From assembly GCA_034432855.1 (NCBI GenBank), contig DAOUBA010000241.1:1-52237 (forward strand): a stretch of 52,237 bases of DNA, in the 5' to 3' direction. Below are positions 33,872 to 41,673 of this stretch, one piece after another (position 1 is the first letter of the stretch; every line of letters begins with the position of its first letter). The notes beneath the pieces were generated by a model, which saw only the letters and a program-made list of their open reading frames with translations, did not search any database and was not told where the DNA came from. A program made the position numbers and the translations under genes. Origin of the DNA: DAOUBA01 sp034432855 (lineage in GTDB: Bacteria; Chloroflexota; Anaerolineae; B4-G1).

Positions 33872-34965
33872 AACGCGCAGCGATCGCTTTTGCGATTTTG
33901 TTTCTGTCTGTGCTGTCCTGCCAGCCTTTCTCGACCTTACCCGGCGGCGAAGGTGGGACTGAACAGCAGCCGACGGCTACAGCCTTACCTGGCGGCGAGG
34001 GTGGGGCTGAACAGCAGCCAACGGCTACAGCCTTACCCGGTAACGAGGGCGGGGCCGATGAGCAGCCTGCGGACGTGGACCTTGCTGCCTATTTTCTACC
34101 CGACCCGGCGGTGGGACTGGACAGCCTGCAAGGCTATGCTCAGACGCTTTCCATTTCCTTCAACGGCACGGAGGACGGGGAACCCGTTGAATACACCGAC
34201 ACCTATTACCAGGTGTCGAACAGGGAAACCCATACGCAGTTCACGTATATGGACATTACCTACACTGACGGGTCACGGGAGCAGATCGTCTTTGGGAACG
34301 CTGGCGAGGCGTATTATTCCAAATCAGAGGGCGAGAAGTGCCACGTTTCCTGGGGAGAGCGCGCCACAGGTGTCGAGCCGTTCTTCCCGGCCGACTTACT
34401 CTCTCCATTGCTGGGCGCTCAGGAAGACGGCGTCGAAGAGGTAAGCGGCGTCCAGACCAGGCGCTATACATTCGACGCCGTTTCCCTCGGCTATCCTTCC
34501 AGCACGAGAGTCGAGGGTCAAGTATGGCTCGCCATAGATGGCGGATATGTCGTCAAGTACTCGATGCACATCCAGGATGAGGGCGCGTTTTTCGGCGAAG
34601 GCGTGCGGGGCGAACAGGTGACAGAATATGTTCTGGACCAGATAAACGCAGTCAGTGGGCCTGAACTGCCAGAAGGCTGCCTGCCGGTGTTGACCGATAT
34701 GCCGGCGATGCCGGACGCAACCGAGGTCCAGCGGCTACCGCAGGTGTTGGCTTACACCAGCCCTTCCGACATGTCCCAGATCCAGAGTTTCTACGAACAG
34801 CGGCTTCAGGATCTCGGCTGGGCGCTGAGCGTTACGCACCCATATCCCGCTGATGCGACCGTCCTGGTTTTTCTGCATACAGAAGATTCCAGAATAGCCT
34901 ATGTCACCCTGCAGGCAGCAGGAACCGATACCTGGGTCACGGTGAAGGTTGAGCCGATGGAATAA
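33868..34965 (+). CDS. Lipoprotein with Pro/Glu-rich repeat linker
   Basis: 365 residues. The signal segment ends in SVLSC, a good lipobox, so the mature protein starts with a lipid-anchored Cys19. Next comes a flexible linker of two to three 16-residue units (LPGGEGG.EQQPTATA), encoded by 48-bp tandem repeats. The folded part has a domain of about 200 residues with many strands (SLQGYAQTLSISFNG, YYQVSNRETHTQFTYMD, RVEGQVWLAIDGGYVVKYSM), loosely like lipoprotein domains of the LolA/LppX shape. A C-terminal domain of about 90 residues follows (LPQVLAYTSPSDMSQIQSFY, LAYVTLQAAGTDTWVTVKVE-like end). No catalytic motif is visible. It overlaps the preceding exported-protein gene by 4 bases. Confidence 0.83.
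   Translation: MKRAAIAFAILFLSVLSCQPFSTLPGGEGGTEQQPTATALPGGEGGAEQQPTATALPGNEGGADEQPADVDLAAYFLPDPAVGLDSLQGYAQTLSISFNGTEDGEPVEYTDTYYQVSNRETHTQFTYMDITYTDGSREQIVFGNAGEAYYSKSEGEKCHVSWGERATGVEPFFPADLLSPLLGAQEDGVEEVSGVQTRRYTFDAVSLGYPSSTRVEGQVWLAIDGGYVVKYSMHIQDEGAFFGEGVRGEQVTEYVLDQINAVSGPELPEGCLPVLTDMPAMPDATEVQRLPQVLAYTSPSDMSQIQSFYEQRLQDLGWALSVTHPYPADATVLVFLHTEDSRIAYVTLQAAGTDTWVTVKVEPME
33935..34078 (+). repeat. 48-bp tandem repeat encoding lipoprotein linker
   Basis: CCTTAC marks unit starts at 33935, 33983 and 34031, an exact 48-bp period with a degenerate last copy. Copy number could vary between strains. Confidence 0.8.
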
Positions 34966-35035
34966 GCCCTGGTCGGTTTCTCCAGGGCGAATCTGCCCCT
35001 CTCATCGCCCCGCCCACGCCATCACGGGGCACCCG

Positions 35036-35070
35036 GGCCACTGAACATGTCTCCCCGTTCAGTGGCCTTT
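35036..35070 (+). terminator. Terminator after lipoprotein gene
   Basis: GGCCACTGAAC (35036-35046) and GTTCAGTGGCC (35057-35067) pair perfectly around a 10-base loop, followed by TTT. A weaker hairpin, GCCCTGG/CCAGGGC, lies directly after the lipoprotein stop (34966-34988). Confidence 0.7.
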
Positions 35071-35083
35071 GTGCTTCTGCCCC

Positions 35084-35112
35084 TTGACATAGAACGTATG
35101 TTCTGGTATAAT
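35084..35112 (+). promoter_or_regulatory. lexA promoter with LexA box
   Basis: TTGACA (35084-35089), 17 bp, TATAAT (35107-35112). Inside the spacer is the perfect 14-bp palindrome AGAACGTATGTTCT (35091-35104), the GAAC-N4-GTTC type of LexA box. LexA bound here would block RNA polymerase, so the gene is autoregulated. Confidence 0.93.
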
Positions 35113-35139
35113 GAGACCAGAAACAAGAGGGGGTTGGCA

Positions 35140-35790
35140 ATGGATGAACCTCTGTCGAAACGCCAGCAGCGTATCCTCGAATTTGTCAACGACTACGTCG
35201 CGGAGAACGGTTACCCGCCCTCCATCCGCGAGATCGGTGCGGCGGTGGGCATCACTTCCACCTCCGTTGTGAGTTACCACCTGCGGCGTCTGGAAGAGAA
35301 GGGCTACATTGGCCGCGACCGCGAGGTCTCGCGTGGGCTGAAGATAGTATCGCCGGCCCGCGCCGCGAGAACGCCGGGGGCCGTCGTGCGCATACCGCTC
35401 CTGGGGCGCATCGTCGCCGGCGAGCCAATCCCCGTGCCGGCCAGTGATTTCGCATTGTTGGGTGACGAGACGGTCGAACTGACTCGCGATCTCCTGGGTG
35501 ACCCGCAGGGCCTGTACGCCCTGCAAGTGCAGGGAAACTCGATGATTGACGCGCTGGTCTACGACGGCGACATCGTCGTGATGCGCCATCAGCAGCGGGT
35601 CGAAAACGGCGAGATGGCGGCGGTGTGGCTGAAGGACCGCGAAGAAGTCACCCTCAAACGCTTCTACCAGGAGGAGGGCGGGCGAGTACGCCTTCAGCCC
35701 GCCAATCCCACGATGAAACCGATCTACGTGGACGACCCGCGCCTGCTCGAGGTACAGGGCAAGGTCGTGATGGTGATCCGGCAATTGTAA
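35140..35790 (+). CDS. lexA: LexA repressor
   Basis: 216 residues from ATG 35140 (AGAGGGGG upstream; a longer frame would begin before the promoter). It represses SOS genes and, on RecA activation, cleaves itself. The N-terminal winged helix is at 1-70 (SKRQQRILEFVNDYVAENGY, TSVVSYHLRRLEEKG). The cleavage site is Ala93-Gly94 in GRIVAGEPIP. The catalytic pair is Ser134 (QGNSMIDALVYDGD) and Lys173 (EVTLKRFY), as in the S24 peptidase family. Identical or near-identical boxes lie in its own promoter and twice before the FtsK-type gene at 35984, so this window holds at least two SOS operons. Confidence 0.97.
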   Translation: MDEPLSKRQQRILEFVNDYVAENGYPPSIREIGAAVGITSTSVVSYHLRRLEEKGYIGRDREVSRGLKIVSPARAARTPGAVVRIPLLGRIVAGEPIPVPASDFALLGDETVELTRDLLGDPQGLYALQVQGNSMIDALVYDGDIVVMRHQQRVENGEMAAVWLKDREEVTLKRFYQEEGGRVRLQPANPTMKPIYVDDPRLLEVQGKVVMVIRQL

Positions 35791-35814
35791 TGGAAAGTGC
35801 TGTCGCGCTCTGGA

Positions 35815-35846
35815 GGCCCGGCCTTGGAGCCGGGCCTTCTTTTTTG
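35815..35846 (+). terminator. Rho-independent terminator of lexA
   Basis: GGCCCGGC (35815-35822), 6-base loop, GCCGGGCC (35829-35836), then TTCTTTTTT. Confidence 0.92.
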
Positions 35847-35854
35847 CCCCATTT

Positions 35855-35888
35855 TTATCCCAAATTATCCCAACCTTTTTTGGGATAA
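35855..35888. repeat. TTATCCCAA direct and inverted repeats
   Basis: TTATCCCAA occurs at 35855-35863 and 35865-35873 (10-bp period) and inverted as TTGGGATAA at 35880-35888. It lies 18 bp before the -35 of the SOS promoter and could bind a second regulator. Confidence 0.55.
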
Positions 35889-35905
35889 GTGGTTCCTCCC
35901 TGGCC

Positions 35906-35960
35906 TTGACGACGAACAAATGTTCTGGTATGATAGCCTTGCACTAGAACGTATGTTCTA
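35906..35960 (+). promoter_or_regulatory. SOS promoter with two LexA boxes
   Basis: TTGACG (35906-35911), 17 bp, TATGAT (35929-35934). Box 1, GAACAAATGTTC (35914-35925), fills the spacer. Box 2, GAACGTATGTTC (35947-35958), covers the start site and is part of the perfect 16-bp palindrome TAGAACGTATGTTCTA (35945-35960). Two boxes suggest tight repression of the FtsK-type operon. Confidence 0.92.
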
Positions 35961-35983
35961 CTTCCTCGTGCGACTGGAGATCC

Positions 35984-37138
35984 ATGCGGAAGAAACTAGA
36001 GTTTCAAGCAGACCGCATTGAGGCGGTGTTATCGCTGCACAAGGTGCCGGCGCGCGTCACGGGCGGCACAGTCACGCCGCGCTGGGTGCGCTTCCAGGTG
36101 TTGCCAGCGGTGGGGGCCAAAATCTCCAAGATCAAGGGCCTCAGCGAGGAACTGGCCGTTGCGCTCGACGCGCCGACCTGCCGGGTCTCACGGCGTGGGG
36201 CGGCAGTGGACATCGAAGTGCCTCGTGACGACCCGCAGCCGGTGCGCCTCCTGCCGCTCTACCGGCAACTCGACGAAGATGGCGTCAGGATTCCGACCAC
36301 TACAGCGGTTCTTGGGCTTGCCGAAGACGGATCGCCGCTGCTGATCCGCCTGCCCAGCCCCGATGTGGCCCACATCCTGGTGGCTGGCACCACCGGCTCC
36401 GGCAAGACGGTGCTTTTGCAGAGCATGATCCTCAGCTTGGCGCTGAGCAATCCTCCCCCGTCTCAGGGGGGAGCCGGAGGGGGGTTGAGCCTGGTGCTGA
36501 TTGACCCCAAGGGCCACGCCTTTGCCCCCTTCGAGGGGCTGCCACATTTGGCGCGCCCAGTGATTCAGGATGTGAGCGAAGCAACGGAGGCGCTGCACAG
36601 CCTGGTGCGGCTGATGGAACGCAGGGGCGCGGAGCAGGGGCGACCCTGCGGGTCACCCGTACTGGGACACAGCGCCGCTACGCCCCTACCTCGCGTGGTC
36701 GTCGTGATTGATGAACTCGCCGACCTGCTGATGACCGGTGGAGAAGCGATCCAGTATTCGTTGACCCGCCTGACGCAGCGCGGGCGCGAGGCCGGCATCC
36801 ACATCGTCGCCGCCACGCAAAAGCCCACTGCCGCCGTGTTGGGGTCGCTCGTCAAGGCCAATTTCCCCGTGCGGCTGGTGGGACGGGTGGCCAGCGTCGA
36901 GGACGCCCGCGTTGCTTCCGGCTGGGGTGGCAGCGGCGCCGAGCGCCTGTTGGGCCGGGGCGACTTTATCGCCGTGGCCGAGGGGCGCGTGATCCGTTTC
37001 CAGGCGGCGCATATCGCGCCTGACGAGATCCGCGAGACGGTGGCGCGATTCGTGCAGCGTGATGTGGGGTATCACGAGGTTGTCCAGGTCGAAGGGGCGA
37101 CCTGTCGGGTCGCCCCCGCACTTGCGGCTTCATGGTAG
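35984..37138 (+). CDS. FtsK/SpoIIIE-type DNA translocase ATPase, SOS-controlled
   Basis: 384 residues with the FtsK motor core only: an N-terminal region (1-110), Walker A GTTGSGKT (135-142), Walker B VVVVIDELADLLM (238-250) and the downstream RLTQRGREAGIHIVAATQKP. It lacks the N-terminal membrane helices and C-terminal gamma domain of cell-division FtsK, so it is a soluble motor. Compared with the usual motif spacing it carries extra residues at about 157-168 and 214-234. Each extra stretch is encoded by a dispersed palindrome (36453-36473 and 36623-36687). A third palindrome (37094-37116) forms the C-terminus. Two LexA boxes put it under SOS control; it may move or process DNA during damage. 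It heads a four-gene cassette. Confidence 0.88.
   Translation: MRKKLEFQADRIEAVLSLHKVPARVTGGTVTPRWVRFQVLPAVGAKISKIKGLSEELAVALDAPTCRVSRRGAAVDIEVPRDDPQPVRLLPLYRQLDEDGVRIPTTTAVLGLAEDGSPLLIRLPSPDVAHILVAGTTGSGKTVLLQSMILSLALSNPPPSQGGAGGGLSLVLIDPKGHAFAPFEGLPHLARPVIQDVSEATEALHSLVRLMERRGAEQGRPCGSPVLGHSAATPLPRVVVVIDELADLLMTGGEAIQYSLTRLTQRGREAGIHIVAATQKPTAAVLGSLVKANFPVRLVGRVASVEDARVASGWGGSGAERLLGRGDFIAVAEGRVIRFQAAHIAPDEIRETVARFVQRDVGYHEVVQVEGATCRVAPALAASW
36453..36473. repeat. REP-like palindrome inside FtsK-type gene
   Basis: CTCCCCC (36453-36459) and GGGGGAG (36467-36473) pair, flanked by a further GGAGGGGGG. It is translated in frame as Pro-Pro-Pro-Ser-Gln then a Gly run, between two conserved strands of the motor. 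Confidence 0.6.
36623..36687. repeat. GGGGCG-type palindrome inside FtsK-type gene
   Basis: Outer arms AGGGGCG (36623-36629) and CGCCCCT (36681-36687) enclose GGGGCGACCC and GGGTCACCC (36637-36658). It is translated in frame just before the Walker B strand. Confidence 0.6.
37094..37116. repeat. GGGGCGACC palindrome at end of FtsK-type gene
   Basis: GGGGCGACC (37094-37102) pairs perfectly with GGTCGCCCC (37108-37116). It encodes part of the last 16 residues, so the native C-terminus may have been replaced. Confidence 0.65.
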
Positions 37139-37163
37139 ACCATGACTTCTGGAGAGAGTGGCG

Positions 37164-37562
37164 ATGGATACAAACGGCAATCGTGATATTGGGAAACGTC
37201 TCAAGGTGTTCGCCGGGTTGGCGGTGGCGGCGTTTGCCGTGACGCTGGCCGTGATCGTTGGCAATCGCCTGAGTGATGAGGCACTGGCAGTGCTGGCAGG
37301 CGCGGTGTGCGGGGTAGGGGCGGCGATCCCCACCAGTCTGCTCATCATCTCGGTCAGCCGCCGCCGCGATGAAACGCACGTGCAGCCGCCGACCCAGGGC
37401 GTATATCCACCGGTGATCGTGGTGACGCCGCCCGGCAGCCAGCAACGGCCCAACGATTGGGCCATGCTCCCACCCTCGCTTGCGGCTCCGGTGCAGCGGC
37501 AGTTCACCGTGGTGGGAGGGACCCCTGTAGACACGGAGGTGAGATATGAGCACTATTCTTGA
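37164..37562 (+). CDS. Small membrane protein in SOS cassette
   Basis: 132 residues from ATG 37164 (GGAGAG 7 bases upstream). Two predicted membrane helices lie at about 16-35 (VFAGLAVAAFAVTLAVIVGN) and 42-65 (ALAVLAGAVCGVGAAIPTSLL). A basic turn (SRRRDE) and a Pro-rich soluble tail follow (QPPTQGVYPPVIVVTPPGSQ). No known domain is recognised. It follows the FtsK-type gene by 25 bases and overlaps the next gene by 17 bases, so it is probably expressed with both from the LexA-controlled promoter. It could anchor the soluble motor to the membrane; this is speculation from order alone. Confidence 0.75.
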   Translation: MDTNGNRDIGKRLKVFAGLAVAAFAVTLAVIVGNRLSDEALAVLAGAVCGVGAAIPTSLLIISVSRRRDETHVQPPTQGVYPPVIVVTPPGSQQRPNDWAMLPPSLAAPVQRQFTVVGGTPVDTEVRYEHYS

Positions 37563-37848
37563 CCTGAGGCGAGGTGTCAGAACGAAGCGGGATGACCACA
37601 AGCGCCAGCGCGGCGCGGAGGCCATCGAGATGCGCGAGCGGCGGCACGGTTATTTCCCCAAGTCGTTCGTCTGGCGCGGGCGGCGCTACGACGTGTATGC
37701 CGTGGAGCGCTGCTGGACGGTTTCGCGGCGCAGTGGAGGCAACAAAGTGGAGCGGCACTGCTTCCGCGTGCGCTGCTCCGAAGGCACTTTCGAGGTATAC
37801 CAGGACGTGCGCCACAATACCTGGCACTTGCAGCGACAGGTGGCGTAA
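37546..37848 (+). CDS. DUF6504-like small protein in SOS cassette
   Basis: 100 residues with GGAGGTGAGAT before the ATG. A basic N-terminus (MRERRHGYFPKSFVWRGRRY) leads to a compact strand-rich domain: a Trp in RCWTV, then HCFRVRCSEGTFEVYQDVRH and NTWHLQRQV. The pattern FVWRGRRY then FRV..GTFELY.D....W.L resembles DUF6504 proteins, which are often found near error-prone polymerase or other damage-response genes. That link is from memory and should be checked. The setting here, downstream of two LexA boxes and an FtsK-type motor, fits a DNA-damage role. The next gene starts 12 bases past its stop. Confidence 0.75.
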   Translation: MSTILDLRRGVRTKRDDHKRQRGAEAIEMRERRHGYFPKSFVWRGRRYDVYAVERCWTVSRRSGGNKVERHCFRVRCSEGTFEVYQDVRHNTWHLQRQVA

Positions 37849-37859
37849 GGAGGTGCAGC

Positions 37860-38150
37860 GTGAACGAAGGACTGTTGTGGTACGACGACGATCCAGGGCG
37901 TGACCTGGCGGAAAAGATCGGGCGGGCGACGCAGCGCTATCAACAAAAATTCGGCGTGGCCCCCGATGTCTGCTATGTTCACCCGTCGGCGTTGGGCGGC
38001 AACGGCAAGAAGGGGCAAAGCGACGCTTCGCTCGTACGGATGGTGGGAGGGGTCAGCGTGATGTCAAAGCCCACTGTGCTGCGGCATCATTTCTGGTTGG
38101 TGCGGGAGAGGCCAGCGCAGCGGCGCCGGGCGATGAACTCGAGGAAGTGA
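37860..38150 (+). CDS. Small conserved protein, last gene of SOS cassette
   Basis: 96 residues from GTG 37860 with AAGGAGG 6 bases upstream. The first 60 residues look like a folded unit: GLLWYDDDPGRDLAEKIGRA, then RYQQKFGVAPDVCYVHPSAL. The tail is basic (RERPAQRRRAMNSRK). I do not recognise a named family, but the KFGxxPxxCYVxP pattern recalls small proteins linked to phage-like and SOS genes in related genomes; this is memory only. It is the last gene before a terminator-like hairpin at 38175 and is therefore the end of the LexA-controlled operon. Confidence 0.72.
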   Translation: MNEGLLWYDDDPGRDLAEKIGRATQRYQQKFGVAPDVCYVHPSALGGNGKKGQSDASLVRMVGGVSVMSKPTVLRHHFWLVRERPAQRRRAMNSRK

Positions 38151-38174
38151 ACGGTCTCTTGCCGGGAGGGCCAG

Positions 38175-38206
38175 CGAGGGGGTGCCAATGCGGCACTCCC
38201 TCGTTT
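38175..38206 (+). terminator. Terminator of SOS cassette
   Basis: CGAGGGGGTGCC (38175-38186), loop AATGC, GGCACTCCCTCG (38192-38203), one mismatch, then TTTGCTT. Confidence 0.75.
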
Positions 38207-38235
38207 GCTTGGTACGGCTACTCGTGCCGGAAAAC

Positions 38236-38264
38236 TTGACGAAACAGGGCTTTTCCGCTACAAT
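38236..38264 (+). promoter_or_regulatory. ffh promoter
   Basis: TTGACG (38236-38241), 17 bp, TACAAT (38259-38264), 30 bases before the ffh ATG. Confidence 0.75.
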
Positions 38265-38294
38265 CCTTTCACATCCGATAGGCTTTGGGGCCAC

Positions 38295-39623
<1,329 letters not shown>

Positions 39624-39639
39624 TACGTGTGATCGAAGC

Positions 39640-39885
39640 ATGAGCCATAGTGACAGGCGTAGGCGGAACGAGAGGAAGTTTGGCTTCTGGGAGGAATTGC
39701 CTAACGGCGGTCGCCGTTACTTCTACGAGGTTCAAGGGCGCTATGCATGGGTAGCACGTTACGTCAAGGAAATAGATGCGTTGGAGCAGACGGTTAGATT
39801 CTATCAGGAGATTTACGACGACCAGGGTCGCCTGGTCGAAGTCCATGAAAAATATCCAGAGGACAAAGGGCATGTGGGAGTATGA
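39640..39885 (+). CDS. Small hypothetical protein, first of a gene pair
   Basis: 81 residues, highly charged, without signal peptide or membrane helix. The core is KFGFWEELPNGGRRYFYEVQ, then ARYVKEIDALEQTVRFYQEI and YDDQGRLVEVHEKYPEDKGH. Strands and turns dominate, with many aromatic and acidic residues, so a small beta-rich domain is likely. No ribosome binding site of note precedes ATG 39640, which follows the ffh stop by 16 bases, so it may be read with ffh. The next gene follows 3 bases after its stop, so the two form a unit of a size and order that recalls a toxin-antitoxin pair, although no toxin fold is recognised. Confidence 0.7.
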   Translation: MSHSDRRRRNERKFGFWEELPNGGRRYFYEVQGRYAWVARYVKEIDALEQTVRFYQEIYDDQGRLVEVHEKYPEDKGHVGV

Positions 39886-39888
39886 CCG

Positions 39889-40170
39889 ATGAAAGTCACT
39901 CGTCAGGGGGTCACCCAAAAGATCGTTGATTACCTGAGTCACCGCATCACGTTGGCCGAGTTGGTGGATTGGGCTGAACGGGTGATGATGGAAGGAGATT
40001 TCGATGAACAGGACTTGGAAACTTTGCGCTATGTCGTCAGTCGCCTGGGTTTAGCCGACGTGAGAGCGTTTGGGCTGACGTGGGATGATTGTGAGGATTT
40101 TCTATCGAGGTTGGGTTACCGGGTGAATGTGGCGGTTGTGGAGGCAACGGCAATGGCGCCGGCCAGCTAG
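39889..40170 (+). CDS. Small helical hypothetical protein, second of a gene pair
   Basis: 93 residues. The sequence is helix-rich: TQKIVDYLSHRITLAELVDW, AERVMMEGDFDEQDLETLRY, VVSRLGLADVRAFGLTWDDC, EDFLSRLGYRVNVAV. A short C-terminal tail (ATAMAPAS) is disordered. It is 3 bases downstream of the 81-residue gene and is clearly co-translated with it. The LAELVDWAE..MMEG pattern recalls small antitoxin-like or regulatory proteins in related genomes, but I cannot name the family. The pair sits between ffh and the rpsP-khpA-rimM cluster, where no such genes are needed, suggesting insertion. Confidence 0.72.
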   Translation: MKVTRQGVTQKIVDYLSHRITLAELVDWAERVMMEGDFDEQDLETLRYVVSRLGLADVRAFGLTWDDCEDFLSRLGYRVNVAVVEATAMAPAS

Positions 40171-40249
40171 CCATTGGCCCGCTGAGATGATTGGGGTACC
40201 AATCTACCTGCCTGCCACTCATTAACCAGACACCGACAACAGGAGGATC

Positions 40250-40699
40250 ATGGTCAAAATTCGCTTGCGCCGTGTAGGCGCCAAGGGACAACCCAGTTAC
40301 CGGCTGGTGGTGGCCGACTCGCGGGCGCCTCGCAGTGGGCGCTTCGTCGAGGCCATCGGTTACTACAATCCGCGCACCGAGCCGGAGACGGTCGAGATAG
40401 ACGAAAGCCGGGCATTGTACTGGCTGAACATCGGAGCGCAGCCCTCCGAGGCAGTCGCCCGATTATTGAAAAACCATGGCACGCTGGCCCGGTTCGAAAG
40501 GCTGCGCCAGGGCGAGTCTTTGGAGGCACTGGTGGCCGAGGCGGCACGAGCGGGGTTGCGGGCGGTCAGTCCTCAAACCCGCCGTGAGCCTCCCGCTGCT
40601 GCCGCGAAGCCGCCTGAATCGGCAGAATCTCTCGCAGCTGCAGACGAAACCGAAGGGACAGAAGAGCCTGCTGCAACGGGAGATGAGGGGGAGGCATAG
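40250..40699 (+). CDS. rpsP: 30S ribosomal protein S16, extended
   Basis: 149 residues; the family is normally 75-95. The conserved domain occupies residues 1-80 (MVKIRLRRVGAKGQPSYRLV, VADSRAPRSGRFVEAIGYYN, ARLLKNHGT). The remaining 65 or so form a low-complexity Ala/Pro/Glu tail (PPAAAAKPPESAESLAAADE), probably disordered and acidic. AGGAGG lies 3 bases before the ATG (AGGAGGATCATG). S16 binds 16S rRNA in the small subunit body. The khpA and rimM genes follow in the usual order, so the three form a translation-related operon. Confidence 0.96.
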   Translation: MVKIRLRRVGAKGQPSYRLVVADSRAPRSGRFVEAIGYYNPRTEPETVEIDESRALYWLNIGAQPSEAVARLLKNHGTLARFERLRQGESLEALVAEAARAGLRAVSPQTRREPPAAAAKPPESAESLAAADETEGTEEPAATGDEGEA

Positions 40700-40793
40700 C
40701 CAGCCCTCTCTTGCAGAAAAGTTTCGCTCCCGCACCACGTATCCGCGCCGGTGATCGTATCGGCATCAACTACAACCTGGAGGGAGAGCAACG

Positions 40794-41030
40794 ATGACCT
40801 CGCTCAAAGAACTGGTCGAATACATTGCCAAGTCGTTGGTGGATGACCCGTCGCAGGTCCATGTTTCCGAGATCGAAGGGGAAGCATCGGTCGTGCTGGA
40901 GTTGCGGGTTGGGCCGGAGGACATGGGCCGCGTCATCGGCAAAGGCGGGCGCACGGCGAACGCGATCCGTACACTTGTCCGGGTGCTCGCTGCCAAGCAA
41001 GGGAAGCGAGTGACCCTGGAAATCGTCTAG
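40794..41030 (+). CDS. khpA: KH-domain RNA-binding protein KhpA
   Basis: 78 residues, the standard size for a single KH domain protein (also called YlqC). The RNA-binding GxxG loop is GKGG in MGRVIGKGGRTANAIRTLVR. Flanking helices and strands match (SLKELVEYIAKSLVDDPSQV, VTLEIV). GGAGGGAGAG precedes the ATG. KhpA usually acts with KhpB in binding many RNAs and affects cell size; its place between rpsP and rimM is the conserved one. Confidence 0.95.
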   Translation: MTSLKELVEYIAKSLVDDPSQVHVSEIEGEASVVLELRVGPEDMGRVIGKGGRTANAIRTLVRVLAAKQGKRVTLEIV

Positions 41031-41087
41031 GCGCCGATGGGGGCTGCCGGAAAATGAGATACCGATCGTGAAAGGGGCTCAGGAAGG

Positions 41088-41624
41088 ATGCGCACACCTG
41101 AGCCCCGTTATTTAGTGGTCGGACGGGTACTGAAACCGCACGGCGTGCGCGGTGAAGTCCGCGTCGAGATCGTGACCGGCTATCCTGAGCGGTTGGGGCA
41201 GCACGCGGCCTTCTATCTCGCCCATCCCCATTCTCCCGAGGCCGTCCGGCGTTATCCTGTGGAGCAGTTGCGCCTCCACCAAGACGTGGCGCTGCTGAAA
41301 TTGGAGGGCTGCGACGACCGTAATGCCGCCGACGGCCTGCGCGGCATGCTCGTGCAAATTCCCATCGAGGATGCCGTGCCGCTCGAGGAAGGGGAGTATT
41401 ATCTCTATCAGGTTGTCGGTGTGCAGGTGGAGACAGAGGACGGCGAGCCATTGGGGCAGGTGGTCCAAGTCCTCGATACCGGCGCCAACGATGTGTACGT
41501 CGTGCGGGGTCCGCGTGGTGAGGTGCTCCTGCCAGCCATCAAGGACGTGGTGCTGGAACTCGATCTCGATGCGCAGTGCCTGGTAGTGCGCCTGATGCCG
41601 GGCATGTTGGAGGACGACGAGTAG
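41088..41624 (+). CDS. rimM: Ribosome maturation factor RimM
   Basis: 178 residues. The N-terminal RimM domain is at about 8-90 (LVVGRVLKPHGVRGEVRVEI, then FYLAH, LLKLEGCDDRNAADGLRGML). The PRC-barrel follows at about 98-175 (YYLYQVVGVQVETEDGEPLG, GANDVYVVRGPRGEVLLPAI). It assists maturation of the 30S head by binding S19 and 16S rRNA. ATG 41088 is very close to AGGAAGG; an AGGGG further upstream is the more usual distance. It follows khpA by 57 bases. The tRNA methyltransferase trmD and rplS that often follow are absent; dprA comes next instead. Confidence 0.96.
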   Translation: MRTPEPRYLVVGRVLKPHGVRGEVRVEIVTGYPERLGQHAAFYLAHPHSPEAVRRYPVEQLRLHQDVALLKLEGCDDRNAADGLRGMLVQIPIEDAVPLEEGEYYLYQVVGVQVETEDGEPLGQVVQVLDTGANDVYVVRGPRGEVLLPAIKDVVLELDLDAQCLVVRLMPGMLEDDE

Positions 41625-41640
41625 GCGGGGTAACCCCGCC
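41624..41640. repeat. Short palindrome GGCGGGGT/ACCCCGCC
   Basis: It starts on the last base of the rimM stop. Perfect 8-bp arms sit around a single A, then CCCTACC. It is a short member of the GGGGCG-type family and may also terminate the rpsP operon. Confidence 0.6.
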
Positions 41641-41673
41641 CCTACCAGGCACAATTTCAACCGCAGAAGGCTC

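Noticed and set aside
35855..35888. DnaA boxes or a replication origin
   Set aside because: TTATCCCAA is not the DnaA box TTATCCACA, and no AT-rich unwinding region or dnaA/dnaN gene is present.
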